Of a stretch of DNA of 64,000 bases, positions 26,426-35,564 are shown piece by piece. Below the pieces are notes generated by a model. The model searched no databases, had not been told where the DNA came from, and saw only the letters and a program-made list of their open reading frames with translations. The stretch comes from Flavihumibacter fluminis (GTDB lineage: Bacteria > Bacteroidota > Bacteroidia > Chitinophagales > Chitinophagaceae). The stretch covers positions 186,001 to 250,000 of the forward strand of contig NZ_JAKEVY010000002.1 of NCBI RefSeq assembly GCF_021491375.1. The letters are read 5' to 3'. A program made the position numbers and the translations under genes. Within the stretch, counting starts at the first letter, position 1. Every line of letters begins with the position of its first letter.

Positions 26426-27751
26426 ATGGGAAGCTATAAAGAAAAACTAAAAGAAAAGGGAGACGCGGCGGCAGCTGAGGTCAAATCCTTGCTGAAAGAA
26501 CACGGAAATAAAGTAATTGGAGAAGTAAGCTTATCGCAGGTTTACCAGGGTATGCGTGGTATCACCGGCCTGGTAACAGAAACCTCTTTGCTGGATTCAC
26601 AGGAAGGCATTCGCTTCCGGGGTTATTCCATTCCGGAATTGCAGGCCAAACTGCCCAAGGCCAAGGGCGGCAGTGAACCTCTGCCTGAAGGCTTGTTTTA
26701 CCTGATGCTTTTCAATGAATTGCCTACCGAAGAGGATATGAATGAAATGACTGCCAAATGGCAGCGTCGTTCCCATGTTCCTACCCATGTATTCAATACG
26801 ATTGATGCCCTCCCGCTGAGCACCCACCCGATGACCATGTTTGTGGTTGGGGTGATGGCCCTGCAAACAGAAAGTAATTTTGCCAAGGAGTATTCCAAAG
26901 GCATGAATAAAAAAGATTATTGGGAACATACATTCGACGATGCCATGGACCTGATTGCCAGGCTACCCCGCATTGCTGCCTATGTGTATCGCCGTAAGTA
27001 TAAGAACAATGAACATATCCAACCAAACGGACTGCTCGACTGGTCGGGCAATTTCGCGCACATGCTGGGCTATCAGGATGAGGGTTTCAAAGAGCTGATG
27101 CGGCTTTACATGACCATTCATGCCGACCATGAAGGCGGCAACGTATCTGCCCATACTACGCACCTGGTTGGATCTGCCCTCAGTGATCCTTACCTGAGTT
27201 TTGCGGCGGGTATGAACGGACTTGCAGGCCCATTACACGGACTGGCGAACCAGGAAGTGATCAAGTGGATTTTTGAAATGCAGGAATCCCTGGGTACTGA
27301 TCGTCCGTCTAAGGAGCAGATTGCCCAGTATGTACAGGATACCCTGTCCTCCGGAAAAGTAGTACCTGGTTATGGCCATGCGGTACTGCGGAAAACCGAT
27401 CCCCGTTTTGAAGCGCAGATGGAATTTGGAAAAAAACACATGCCGGATGATGCTCTCTGTCAGACGGTCTGGAATATTTACGAAACAGTTCCCCCGATTT
27501 TGCAGTCCCTGGGTAAGGTGAAAAACCCCTGGCCCAATGTGGATGCGCATTCCGGTGCCCTGCTGGTGCACTATGGACTGAAAGAATACGAGTTCTATAC
27601 CGTGATGTTTGGTGTGAGCCGCGCCTTGGGCGTAATGGCCAGCCTGATCTGGGATCGCCTCTTAGGCTTCCCGCTGGAGCGTCCGAAGTCGATTACAACG
27701 GAGCTGGTGAAGAGATGGCTGAAGGGTGAGGACCAGGTTTGGGGAGACTGA
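26426..27751 (+). CDS. gltA: Citrate synthase
   Basis: This 441-residue enzyme condenses acetyl-CoA and oxaloacetate to citrate. The active-site segments are visible: GLAGPLHGLANQEV (catalytic His), VPGYGHAVLR (oxaloacetate-binding His) and NVDAHSGALL (catalytic Asp, in the position usually written VD.(Y/F)SG). The long N-terminal extension and overall pattern are closer to the eukaryotic-like form than to the hexameric E. coli type. It stands as a single gene; a repeat tract and then a terminator follow. Confidence 0.94.
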   Translation: MGSYKEKLKEKGDAAAAEVKSLLKEHGNKVIGEVSLSQVYQGMRGITGLVTETSLLDSQEGIRFRGYSIPELQAKLPKAKGGSEPLPEGLFYLMLFNELPTEEDMNEMTAKWQRRSHVPTHVFNTIDALPLSTHPMTMFVVGVMALQTESNFAKEYSKGMNKKDYWEHTFDDAMDLIARLPRIAAYVYRRKYKNNEHIQPNGLLDWSGNFAHMLGYQDEGFKELMRLYMTIHADHEGGNVSAHTTHLVGSALSDPYLSFAAGMNGLAGPLHGLANQEVIKWIFEMQESLGTDRPSKEQIAQYVQDTLSSGKVVPGYGHAVLRKTDPRFEAQMEFGKKHMPDDALCQTVWNIYETVPPILQSLGKVKNPWPNVDAHSGALLVHYGLKEYEFYTVMFGVSRALGVMASLIWDRLLGFPLERPKSITTELVKRWLKGEDQVWGD

Positions 27752-27752
27752 G

Positions 27753-27799
27753 GAAGTGAAAGGTGAAAGGTGAAAAGTGAAAGAGGGTGAAAGGTAGGG
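27753..27799 (+). repeat. GTGAAAGGTGAAA repeat tract
   Basis: Short tandem units GTGAAAG, GTGAAAA and GGTGAAAG follow the gltA stop, in the same family and orientation as the tract at 1033-1142. Confidence 0.75.
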
Positions 27800-27886
27800 A
27801 TGGTGAAACAAGGAATATCAAAAGCTGAATCTCAACCCAATTCAGACACTAAAAGTACCAAAACACGAAAAAAGTGAAAGAATAGC

Positions 27887-27912
27887 AAAATCCGGAGTAA
27901 TCCGGATTTTTT
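27887..27912 (+). terminator. Rho-independent terminator
   Basis: Stem AAAATCCGGA / TCCGGATTTT with loop GTAA and continued T residues. It probably ends gltA transcription. Confidence 0.85.
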
Positions 27913-27913
27913 G

Positions 27914-27945
27914 TTTGGTTGATTAATGTTGTAACATTAACTTTG
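27914..27945 (+). promoter_or_regulatory. Bacteroidota-type promoter for yceI
   Basis: TTTG at 27914-27917, a 20-base gap, then TAACTTTG at 27938-27945, matching the -33 TTTG / -7 TAnnTTTG consensus of the Bacteroidota primary sigma factor. The start codon is 46 bases further. Confidence 0.7.
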
Positions 27946-27991
27946 TATTCTAATTAATTATTATTCGTAAACAACTAAACAAATTAATATC

Positions 27992-28519
27992 ATGGCAACA
28001 TGGAAAATTGACGCAAGTCACTCTGAGATCACTTTTAAGGTGAAACACCTGGTAATCTCCACCGTATCTGGAAAGTTCAATGAGTTTGATGCTACTGTAG
28101 AAGCTGAGAAAGATGATTTCAGTGATGCGCAGGTGCGCTTTTCAGCCAAAATCGACAGTATTTCAACAGGTAATGAGCAGCGGGATGGTCACCTGAAATC
28201 AGCCGATTTCTTTGATGCGGCTGGTCATCCGGAGCTGAGCTTCAAGTCAACTTCTCTGAAGCAGGTTTCAGGATCAGATTATGAACTGACCGGAGATCTG
28301 ACCATTCGCGGCACGACCAAACCGGTTACCCTGAAAGCAGAGTTCGGTGGTATTCAGAATGATTTTTATGGTAATACTGTTGCTGGTTTTGAACTGACTG
28401 GCAAGATCAACCGCCAGGATTTCGGACTCACCTGGAGCGCCGTAACCGAAGCGGGTGGGGTTGTGGTATCTGATGACGTGAAACTGGCTGTAAACGTAGA
28501 GCTGATCAAGCAGAAATAA
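27992..28519 (+). CDS. YceI family protein
   Basis: This 175-residue protein is a YceI-like lipocalin-type beta-barrel, a family that binds isoprenoid-like lipids. The opening WKIDASHSEITFKVKHLVISTVSGKF, the block ITSKIDSIST-like region (FSAKIDSISTGNEQRDGHL) and GDLTIRGTTKPVTL are diagnostic. There is no signal peptide, so this copy is cytoplasmic, as is frequent in Bacteroidota. It has its own promoter and is followed by a strong terminator. Confidence 0.95.
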   Translation: MATWKIDASHSEITFKVKHLVISTVSGKFNEFDATVEAEKDDFSDAQVRFSAKIDSISTGNEQRDGHLKSADFFDAAGHPELSFKSTSLKQVSGSDYELTGDLTIRGTTKPVTLKAEFGGIQNDFYGNTVAGFELTGKINRQDFGLTWSAVTEAGGVVVSDDVKLAVNVELIKQK

Positions 28520-28542
28520 GGTTAAGGCTCCCTATATACAGG

Positions 28543-28576
28543 ACCGATCCGGAATCAATTCCGGGTCGGTTTTTTA
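28543..28576 (+). terminator. Rho-independent terminator after yceI
   Basis: Thirteen-base stem ACCGATCCGGAAT / ATTCCGGGTCGGT (one wobble pair) with a two-base loop and a run of T. Confidence 0.88.
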
Positions 28577-28600
28577 TTTGCCTGCACCCTCCCAGATTTT

Positions 28601-28632
28601 TTTGCTGAATGTTAGCGGGCACTCTATATTTG
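28601..28632 (+). promoter_or_regulatory. Bacteroidota-type promoter for tRNA-Ala
   Basis: TTTG at 28601-28604, a 20-base gap and TATATTTG at 28625-28632, 30 bases before the mature tRNA 5' end. The same spacing is seen for yceI. Confidence 0.75.
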
Positions 28633-28662
28633 CACTCCCGCAAAGGGAAGTTCTTATCACGA

Positions 28663-28737
<75 letters not shown>

Positions 28738-28771
28738 AAAAAAAAGCCCTGTTTTTGCAGGGCTTTTTTTT
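28738..28771 (+). terminator. Rho-independent terminator after tRNA-Ala
   Basis: Stem AAAAAGCCCTG / CAGGGCTTTTT with loop TTTTTG and eight T. Confidence 0.9.
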
Positions 28772-28868
28772 ATTTAGATCAGATTGATCATAATCAAATT
28801 CTTAATCTTTTTTCCCGCATTTGGATAAACTTATGAATAGAGTTAAATTTGATTCAAACCTAAGTTGA

Positions 28869-29072
28869 ATGGAAGAATTGATTTTTATGGTGGAAGAAAG
28901 TCCTGAAGGTGGCTATACCGCCAAAGGAGTCGGTGTGTCCATTTATACCCAGGGTGATACCCTTGAATTGTTGAAGGCATCCATAATTGATGCAGTACAT
29001 TGTCATTTCGATGATTCAAAAAAAAGAATTCTTCGCCTACATATAGTTCGTGAAGAAGTTATTGCTGCATGA
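28869..29072 (+). CDS. HicB-like antitoxin
   Basis: This 67-residue protein matches the short HicB-like antitoxins of Bacteroidota, which lie upstream of their toxin gene: a single partial RNase-H-like fold with EESPEGGYTAKGVGVSIYTQ followed by the helix LELLKASIIDAVHCHFDD and the C-terminal tail RLHIVREEVIAA. Such antitoxins bind and block the mRNA-cleaving HicA toxin and repress their own operon. Its stop overlaps by four bases (ATGA) with the start of a hicA remnant, the usual operon layout, but the toxin is broken here, so the antitoxin is an orphan. Confidence 0.85.
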   Translation: MEELIFMVEESPEGGYTAKGVGVSIYTQGDTLELLKASIIDAVHCHFDDSKKRILRLHIVREEVIAA

Positions 29073-29196
29073 AAATTCATTGAGAATTCCTCATCATAAC
29101 CCTATTAAGATCGGAACTTTATCAGCTATATTGGCTAATATTACAACACATTTCGATATGAGTAGGGAGGCTTTAATAGAAGATCTCTTTAAATAA
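29069..29196 (+). pseudogene. HicA toxin, internally deleted remnant
   Basis: The ATG overlapping the antitoxin stop begins MKIH and then meets a stop (TGA at 29081). In the adjoining frame from 29086, 36 codons encode IPHHNPIKIGTLSAILANI followed by the TTHFDMSREALIEDLFK end, a clear C-terminal part of a HicA double-stranded-RNA-binding-like toxin. The part that should carry the conserved Gly-Ser-His catalytic segment (about 40 residues) is missing. A deletion joining the start codon region to the C-terminal third explains what is seen. No full-length product is possible. Confidence 0.85.
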
Positions 29197-29238
29197 GTGA
29201 TTCGGAAATTGTTTATGCTATTGTGAAATGAATCGCCT

Positions 29239-30045
29239 ATGCCGAAATTTCTGAAGTTTATTTTGATTCTTCTTATTTGTTTAATCGCCTCATTAAGCTT
29301 ATTGAGTGAGGATTTTGTAAAATTTTTATTATCCGGCCAAAGTGCAACTGTAAATGTAATCTTAATCAGGCATCATTATCTTTTTGTATTTTCATTAGCA
29401 CTGCTACCTATATTTAGTATAGTATGTATGCGTAGCAGTAAATCAGGCTGGTTATGCTTATTACTTTCATGGGTGATTTTTATCTTTTCTCTACAATCTT
29501 ATGCGCTTGATACAAATGCGAAAGATGCGGTCCTGATTTCAGGTATCGGCATATTTCCAGTGCAAAAATGTGTTTTAACTGAATCTAATAATTGTGCTAC
29601 CGGATTTTCATTTTTCCTTGGTGATGAGGTAGTACAAGCTATTCATTCTTTGAATCGTTCAGGTTCTATAATTTACGAGGATCTAAATTATGTGGTTGTT
29701 GAGCGTTTATCGAAGTCAGATAGCATTTGCTACTATTATTCTTCTGAAACTAACAAGTTGTTAAGTGTAGAAGAGAATATTGGTGGACGGCAGGAACGTT
29801 TTTGGATGGATCAGGAATACCAGGATCCTAAATTGAAAAATAGAGCGGGAGATTATATTTATAATTCTTATTTCCATATGTATCCAGGATTTAAAATGAT
29901 TTATCAGGATGAATTTGAAAAAGTAATCAAAACAGGAGATTCCCGCTTTGAACTGTTTTTGGATAGTATGATGCAAACAGACTTGGGAGTAAAATTGACT
30001 GCCTTTGAAAAACAAAATGTATTTTACTATATAAGTCAATACTAG
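29239..30045 (+). CDS. Membrane protein, unknown function
   Basis: I do not recognise this 268-residue protein. Three hydrophobic segments (about residues 4-25, 46-66 and 72-92) are followed by a soluble C-terminal domain of about 175 residues that contains two cysteines near its start (QKCVLTESNNC) and many Tyr and Asp residues. The composition is AT-rich compared with the core genes. It stands alone after the broken hicBA pair and before a carbohydrate-related gene 200 bases on. The topology suggests an inner-membrane protein with an exposed C-terminal domain. Confidence 0.65.
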   Translation: MPKFLKFILILLICLIASLSLLSEDFVKFLLSGQSATVNVILIRHHYLFVFSLALLPIFSIVCMRSSKSGWLCLLLSWVIFIFSLQSYALDTNAKDAVLISGIGIFPVQKCVLTESNNCATGFSFFLGDEVVQAIHSLNRSGSIIYEDLNYVVVERLSKSDSICYYYSSETNKLLSVEENIGGRQERFWMDQEYQDPKLKNRAGDYIYNSYFHMYPGFKMIYQDEFEKVIKTGDSRFELFLDSMMQTDLGVKLTAFEKQNVFYYISQY

Positions 30046-30247
30046 ATATTTTATACCCCCCCGCCAGTGGACATACCTCCTATTTTGCTTTATTTTAATT
30101 CGATTTTATCAAACGATACGGTATAGGTTTAGAAAGCTATAATTTACAGGAGCCCTCTGCTGGATTGCTAAGGGTAACTCCTCCCGGGTGTTGCTGGTCC
30201 ACTAACCGGGACATATTATTGATTGCTTTTTACCAAATACAACGAAC

Positions 30248-32602
30248 ATGAATAAGCGCCTCTTGCTGTTTTTAATCGGATCAGTTCTTACTACCACTAT
30301 CTCTGCTCAACTTACCTTAAAAACAAAGAGCTTCTCCATGGAGATTAGTCCAAAAGGGGAAATTATCAAAATGGTGGACGCCGGCAGTAGTATGAACTTT
30401 GTTCCCAATGGGCACTCGGGACAACTACTCCGTATTAAAAGCGCCAATCAGGAAATGAACCCACAAACAGTAAAGGTGCGTGGTAAGGTTATTGCGCTTA
30501 GTTATGGTAACGGGATTGAATTGCAGGTTACTGCTAAAGAAACCGCCGATTACATCAAGTTTGAACTCACTAAAGTTGCCGCAAAAGAAAAGATTGATGC
30601 CATTTTATGGGGACCATTCACTACTACTATAAAAGATACCATCGGTGAAGTGGTTGGAGTTGTTCGCAACAAGAATTTCGCTATCGGCATGAGGTCCCTC
30701 AATGCCAAAACAATCGGTGGGAAATTGACGAATCAGGAAGGTGTAACTTCTCCATCCGCCTCCATTGCTGGTAGCGCTGCAAGTGCAGAGGAATTTGGTT
30801 CGGCCATGCAGGCTTTCGCGATTAATCAATCGCTGGATAGAGTTATTACAGTTTGGAACCACCACAAAAACTGTCCGGTACCCGGGCTTAAAGACTATCA
30901 ACTGGAAGGTAGCGCAATCGCCATTTTCGGCACTGCGCCTGCAAACGCCCTGGCAACCATAGGGCGCATCAACAAGGCAGAAGGGCTTCCCTTCCCGGTG
31001 ATTGACGGAGCATGGACCCGGGCTTCCAGAACTACCGGCCGCCCTTATCTGATTACTGATTTTACAGAAGAGAACTTTGATGATTTACTTTCACTGACAG
31101 AACGCCTTGGTTTTTACTCCATCTACCAGGAGCATCCTTTTGTGAATTGGGGACATTTCGATCTGAATAAAGAGCAATTTCCCAATGGCCGCTTGGGCAT
31201 GAAAAAAATGGTCGAGAAAGCATCAGGTAAAAATATACGGGTGGGTGTGCATACCCTCACCAATTTCATCACCACTAATGATCCATTTGTTACAACCAAT
31301 CTTAACAGCGGATTGATGGCAGCCGGCGTTTCAAATTTGTCCGCCGATATTGATGAAACTGCCACCAGTATTGTCGTGGAGGGATATGAATATTTTGCAC
31401 AAGGATCAACGCTGAACAGTATTCAAATTGGAAATGAGATCATTCGGTACCAGGAAGTTTCTAAAGAAAAACCATACACCCTGACGAACTGCATTCGTGG
31501 AGCGTTTAACACCAAACCTGCTACCCATCAAAAAGGTGCGCAGGTAAAAAAGTTAATGGACTTCCCGTATAAAACCATGTTCCCTAACTGGGAAATGCAG
31601 CAGCAGTTGATAAAGAACATGGCTGCCTTTTTCAATGAGACCGGTGTATCTCACATGGATTTTGATGGGCATGAAGGAGCCTGTTATACGGGTCGCGGTG
31701 ATTATGCAGAAAATTATTTCGCCGATGAGTTTCTGAAAAGCGTAAAACATACAGTGGTGAATGGCTCCAGTATTATCAATCATTTCTATTGGAATCACAA
31801 CAGCTATATCAATTGGGGAGAACCCTGGTACGCCAGTTTCAGAGAAAGTCAATCGGAACATCGTTTCAGGTTGCAACCTTTCTTTGAACGCAACTATATG
31901 CCCAATATGCTGGGTTGGTTTTTGGTGAATGCCGATACACAGGTGGAAGATGTTGAATGGATGATGTCAGTTGCCGCCGGTTACAATGCAGGGTACGCCC
32001 TGGTACTTCGACACAATGCGTTCAAAAAGAATCCAAACATCGATAAGATTATTGAAACGATTGTATTGTGGGAGGAAGCCAAGAAGCTGGGCATCTTTAA
32101 TCCGGAGCAACGCCTGGAATTAAAGAACCCGGGCAACGATTTTCAACTTCGGAAACTGACTAACAAAGAATGGTCGCTGGCGCATTTTGATAAAGTAAAA
32201 TTTAATCACCCTAAGAAAGTCCTGCAGCCAGGAGAGCCTACGCATACTCGTTTCGACTTCAACAACAGCGGCGAATCTCAGAAAATACAATTGCAGTTGC
32301 TGATTGCAGGTGAAGACGATGCGGAGGTCGGCAATATTGAATTGGAGATAGACAACTTTTTCAGAATTACAGTACCTGTTACTATGAAAAAAGGACAAAC
32401 GCTCGTATGGGATAGTTCCAAAGAAATGAAATTATACAATGACAAAGGAAGTCTGATCCGCAAAATCAATATTGAAAAAGAATTACCGGAAATGTCCCAG
32501 GGCAAACATTCCATCCTGATCGACGCCGGTTCCATGACTGGTGGGGAACCGGCCATTAAAGGAACAGTAAAACTAAAGGGGAAAATGGAGAAGATTCAAT
32601 AG
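30248..32602 (+). CDS. Secreted TIM-barrel-like glycoside hydrolase candidate
   Basis: This 784-residue protein has a signal peptide (MNKRLLLFLIGSVLTTTISA). An N-terminal beta-rich domain (residues 22-240) precedes a central region with GH36/GH31-like barrel features: PYLITDFTEENFDDLL, FYSIYQEHPFVNWGHFDL, RVGVHTLTNF and MDFDGHEGACYTGRGDY, where Asp and Glu could be catalytic. A C-terminal beta domain (about 640-784) follows. I do not recognise the exact family. Its place beside a beta-helix protein and a propeller glycosidase supports polysaccharide breakdown, but no SusC/SusD pair is present. Activity is inference. Confidence 0.6.
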   Translation: MNKRLLLFLIGSVLTTTISAQLTLKTKSFSMEISPKGEIIKMVDAGSSMNFVPNGHSGQLLRIKSANQEMNPQTVKVRGKVIALSYGNGIELQVTAKETADYIKFELTKVAAKEKIDAILWGPFTTTIKDTIGEVVGVVRNKNFAIGMRSLNAKTIGGKLTNQEGVTSPSASIAGSAASAEEFGSAMQAFAINQSLDRVITVWNHHKNCPVPGLKDYQLEGSAIAIFGTAPANALATIGRINKAEGLPFPVIDGAWTRASRTTGRPYLITDFTEENFDDLLSLTERLGFYSIYQEHPFVNWGHFDLNKEQFPNGRLGMKKMVEKASGKNIRVGVHTLTNFITTNDPFVTTNLNSGLMAAGVSNLSADIDETATSIVVEGYEYFAQGSTLNSIQIGNEIIRYQEVSKEKPYTLTNCIRGAFNTKPATHQKGAQVKKLMDFPYKTMFPNWEMQQQLIKNMAAFFNETGVSHMDFDGHEGACYTGRGDYAENYFADEFLKSVKHTVVNGSSIINHFYWNHNSYINWGEPWYASFRESQSEHRFRLQPFFERNYMPNMLGWFLVNADTQVEDVEWMMSVAAGYNAGYALVLRHNAFKKNPNIDKIIETIVLWEEAKKLGIFNPEQRLELKNPGNDFQLRKLTNKEWSLAHFDKVKFNHPKKVLQPGEPTHTRFDFNNSGESQKIQLQLLIAGEDDAEVGNIELEIDNFFRITVPVTMKKGQTLVWDSSKEMKLYNDKGSLIRKINIEKELPEMSQGKHSILIDAGSMTGGEPAIKGTVKLKGKMEKIQ

Positions 32603-32614
32603 TAAATCATTTCC

Positions 32615-34960
32615 TCACTTCAACACCAACTGACGTTTTACTATCTGTTGATTGTGCAAGACCATCGCTGTTGCGGTACCCTGCCAATTAATTGACTGAA
32701 TTATCGCCAGGAAGGCATCCACATCTTCAATGCTTGTTTCATTGACGGAACGGATGATATCTCCTGCTTGCAAGCCGCTTTTGGCAGCCGGACTGCCAGG
32801 AGCTACCTTAAGAATCAATACTCCTTTTTTATCCGGACTGCCGGAGGCGGATTGCTCTCCCAGTGTTTCAATGTTTTTGATGATGGCGCCTAACCATTTT
32901 ATTTGTGTCGTTGTCGCTTTAGCCTGCAAGATCCGTATGCCTGTTTGTGGTGGTGAAGCTGCCAGTTGCCGGAGCAAAGGGTCTGTTACTCCAAATTCTA
33001 TCGAAATATTCTCAAAGCCAATAGCAACCGCTTCCGAATTCGGTTGAATACGGTAATCGCCAAGGTTATCGTTCACAAATAACGGATTACCGGTTAAACT
33101 ATGTTGATCCGTTTTATTCTCCTTCGCAGCATCCAGCGCACCTGGTTGAATAAAATAATTACTGTCAACCTGCGTTCCCCAATTCCTCACCCGGATCGGT
33201 GCATAGGTGCTGGTCACAATATTTTGCGTGAAAACATCTCCACTTTTTTCATACCATACATGCGGATGAAAGGTATTGTTGACGAGGATATTATTCTTCA
33301 CGATTCGGTCATATCCTTCTCTAAGTTTTAAGCCCCCATTCAGACATAGGTTATTGGTGATCCGGTAGCGACTGCTGCCATCATCCAGGTCGATATCCCA
33401 ACCATGCTCACAATGAAAGCGGTTATTGTTCAACGTTATTGGTTTGACCATATCCAGAAAAGGAAAATCAGGTCTGGCTCTTACTCTTTCATCCACAGCT
33501 TCTATGCCCGGAACCCAGTAGCGGTCGCGACCCCAGGAATTAAACGCACCATGATCTCCGGTTTCCAACACGGTTTGAAAAACATCATTATACGCTATCG
33601 TATGGCCACCCCAGCAACCATCTCCGATATTGATACCTGCCCTTGGTGTTTTATAAATGGTATTGTGTTCTACCTTAATATCCATCGCCATACTGATCTG
33701 CACGCCCGCTACCTGCTTCTCCACCTGTCCGATGGAATGAATCAGGTTACCATAAGCCCTGCAGAACGCCGGATAATTGTCTGTTTTTGGTCCGGGTGTA
33801 AAATCCATTGTATCCAGTGCTACCGCCTCCTCATATCGGAAAGCAGGGGAACGTACGGCATCCGGATCACCTACAAAAGCAATAGCATTTCCACCAATAT
33901 GATGGATCTGATTGTTTTCAATATTGATCTCCCTGTTATAGCGACTTACAAATAGGGCATGGCCGCCAAGTATGGAGAAACTGCAATGCTGAATCTTAAT
34001 CTGTTCAGCTCCTTCAATTAATATGGCACCCCCTCTGTAAATCGTCCAATCGCTTCGTAATAAGGGCTCACGAGTTTTCATGAAGGTGCGGTTGGTGCCT
34101 TTAAAATCAATTCCTCTTACAATAACATTTTTCACTGGTTGCTGTCTGCTCCCCTTGAGATATATTAGTTCATCCAGGGCAGCCCGCTCCAATTGGACTG
34201 TTTCCAACTGAACACCCGATGGCGGATACAAATAGAGTATACCGGTAACTTTATCATAATACCATTCCCCGGGTGCATCGAGTTCTTCAACTATATTTTC
34301 TACAAAGCGGTATTCCGCGTGCAGGGGAGCCGGACGGTTATTTTGCCAGCCACCTTCCAGGAGCAGGCTGTCATTGAGCTTTCCTGTAATCCGATAATGA
34401 AAGCCGCCCCATTCTCCCTGGTGCAAGGCGTGAACAAAAGCTCCGGTCGGATTTTTCCAACTGCGAATACGGTTAACGGCTAACGCATCAGCAGCCGTAC
34501 CATTAAAAACCCGGGCACTGCTATCATAATTCGGATAGCGCGCAAGTTGTAGCAATTTTCCATTGCAGAACAGTTGGTCCATTGGAAGTCCTTTTCCAAT
34601 AAAGGCCTGCTGAATCCTTTCGTTGTATGATTTCCATGTTGTGGTGATGGGAACTGCTCCGCTTAGCGTAACTTTTTCAGTTTCATAAGCTGTTATTTCC
34701 AGTTGTTTCTGATTCAACAGTGCCGGAGTAATCTCCAGCGTACGATCCAGATAATAAGTTCCCTTGCGAAGAAAAATCCGAACACTTGAACCCTTTGCTT
34801 TTGCCACCTGCTGCAGGGCCCGGTGCACTGATTTAAAAGGTTTTTCTAAGCTGCCGTTGTTGCGATCATCACCCTGGATGGCAACATAATAATCCTGTTG
34901 TGCAAAACTGTAGTGGGAGAGTAATAGCAAGCAAATGGCCCAGCGTATCGGAAGTTTCAT
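32615..34960 (-). CDS. Secreted right-handed beta-helix protein with C-terminal PDZ domain
   Basis: This 781-residue protein has a signal peptide (MKLPIRWAICLLLLSHYSFA), then DYYVAIQGDDRNNGSLEKPFKSV, the typical start of parallel beta-helix (pectate-lyase-like) proteins, and repeated coils with Asn ladders (IENNQIHHIGGNAIAF; LNNNRFHCEHGWDIDL; NNILVNNTFH). The last about 90 residues form a PDZ domain (GVLILKVAPGSPAAKSGLQA and GDIIRSVNETSIEDVDA), a rare addition to this fold. It likely binds or cleaves polysaccharide. The stop lies 13 bases from that of the convergent barrel-type gene. Confidence 0.8.
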   Translation of the reverse strand: MKLPIRWAICLLLLSHYSFAQQDYYVAIQGDDRNNGSLEKPFKSVHRALQQVAKAKGSSVRIFLRKGTYYLDRTLEITPALLNQKQLEITAYETEKVTLSGAVPITTTWKSYNERIQQAFIGKGLPMDQLFCNGKLLQLARYPNYDSSARVFNGTAADALAVNRIRSWKNPTGAFVHALHQGEWGGFHYRITGKLNDSLLLEGGWQNNRPAPLHAEYRFVENIVEELDAPGEWYYDKVTGILYLYPPSGVQLETVQLERAALDELIYLKGSRQQPVKNVIVRGIDFKGTNRTFMKTREPLLRSDWTIYRGGAILIEGAEQIKIQHCSFSILGGHALFVSRYNREINIENNQIHHIGGNAIAFVGDPDAVRSPAFRYEEAVALDTMDFTPGPKTDNYPAFCRAYGNLIHSIGQVEKQVAGVQISMAMDIKVEHNTIYKTPRAGINIGDGCWGGHTIAYNDVFQTVLETGDHGAFNSWGRDRYWVPGIEAVDERVRARPDFPFLDMVKPITLNNNRFHCEHGWDIDLDDGSSRYRITNNLCLNGGLKLREGYDRIVKNNILVNNTFHPHVWYEKSGDVFTQNIVTSTYAPIRVRNWGTQVDSNYFIQPGALDAAKENKTDQHSLTGNPLFVNDNLGDYRIQPNSEAVAIGFENISIEFGVTDPLLRQLAASPPQTGIRILQAKATTTQIKWLGAIIKNIETLGEQSASGSPDKKGVLILKVAPGSPAAKSGLQAGDIIRSVNETSIEDVDAFLAIIQSINWQGTATAMVLHNQQIVKRQLVLK

Positions 34961-34973
34961 GCCTACAAGATAA

Positions 34974-35564
34974 CTAAAATTGCTGCGGTTTTTTTTGCTG
35001 GCCGGCTAGTTCGGCCACCTGGTTGATGCGGTTGGTGCGGGTTTCGGGGCGTTTGGCAGAAACCACCCAATACAGGATCATTTTTTTGATGGATTTACTC
35101 AGGCTCATGAAATAGTCTTTTGAACCCTTGTATTTTTTAAAGGCTTTTTCCAAATCATCCGGAATCACCAGTTCTTCCACGGCATCCAAATTATTCCAGG
35201 AACCGTTTTCTTTGGCAATTGCTATACTGTTCAATCCTGCTTCTGCCATTAGTCCCGCTTCAATAAGCCGATCTACTTTTTCCTTGTTAATTTTTGACCA
35301 GTTGCTTTTAGGTTTCCTTTTACTGAAGAACTGGTGAGAGCGTTCTTCGTCTATTTTTATTTTTTTACTATCGATCCAGCCAAAGCATAACGCTACATCT
35401 ACTGCTTCGCTCCAGGTCAGGGATGGCTTTTGAGATTTTTTGGAATAAAATGCAACCCAAACGGCTTGTTTGGAAAGGTGGTGTTTTGCCAGCCATCTTC
35501 TCCACTCAGCAATCGTTTTTGGATATACTATTTCTATCTCGGTCATTGATATAGTCTGGCTCAA
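34974..35564 (-). CDS. YdeI/OmpD-associated family protein
   Basis: This 196-residue protein belongs to the YdeI/OmpD-associated family, often annotated as bacteriocin-protection related. The typical parts are EWRRWLAKHHLSKQAVWVAF, LTWSEAVDVALCFGWIDSKK, FSKRKPKSNWSKINKEKVDRL near residues 80-100, and the C-terminal YFMSLSKSIKKMILYWVVSAKRPETR and the rest of the helix. There is no signal peptide. Function is not firmly known. The start overlaps the stop of the upstream lipoprotein gene by four bases, so they are coupled. Confidence 0.88.
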   Translation of the reverse strand: MSQTISMTEIEIVYPKTIAEWRRWLAKHHLSKQAVWVAFYSKKSQKPSLTWSEAVDVALCFGWIDSKKIKIDEERSHQFFSKRKPKSNWSKINKEKVDRLIEAGLMAEAGLNSIAIAKENGSWNNLDAVEELVIPDDLEKAFKKYKGSKDYFMSLSKSIKKMILYWVVSAKRPETRTNRINQVAELAGQQKKPQQF

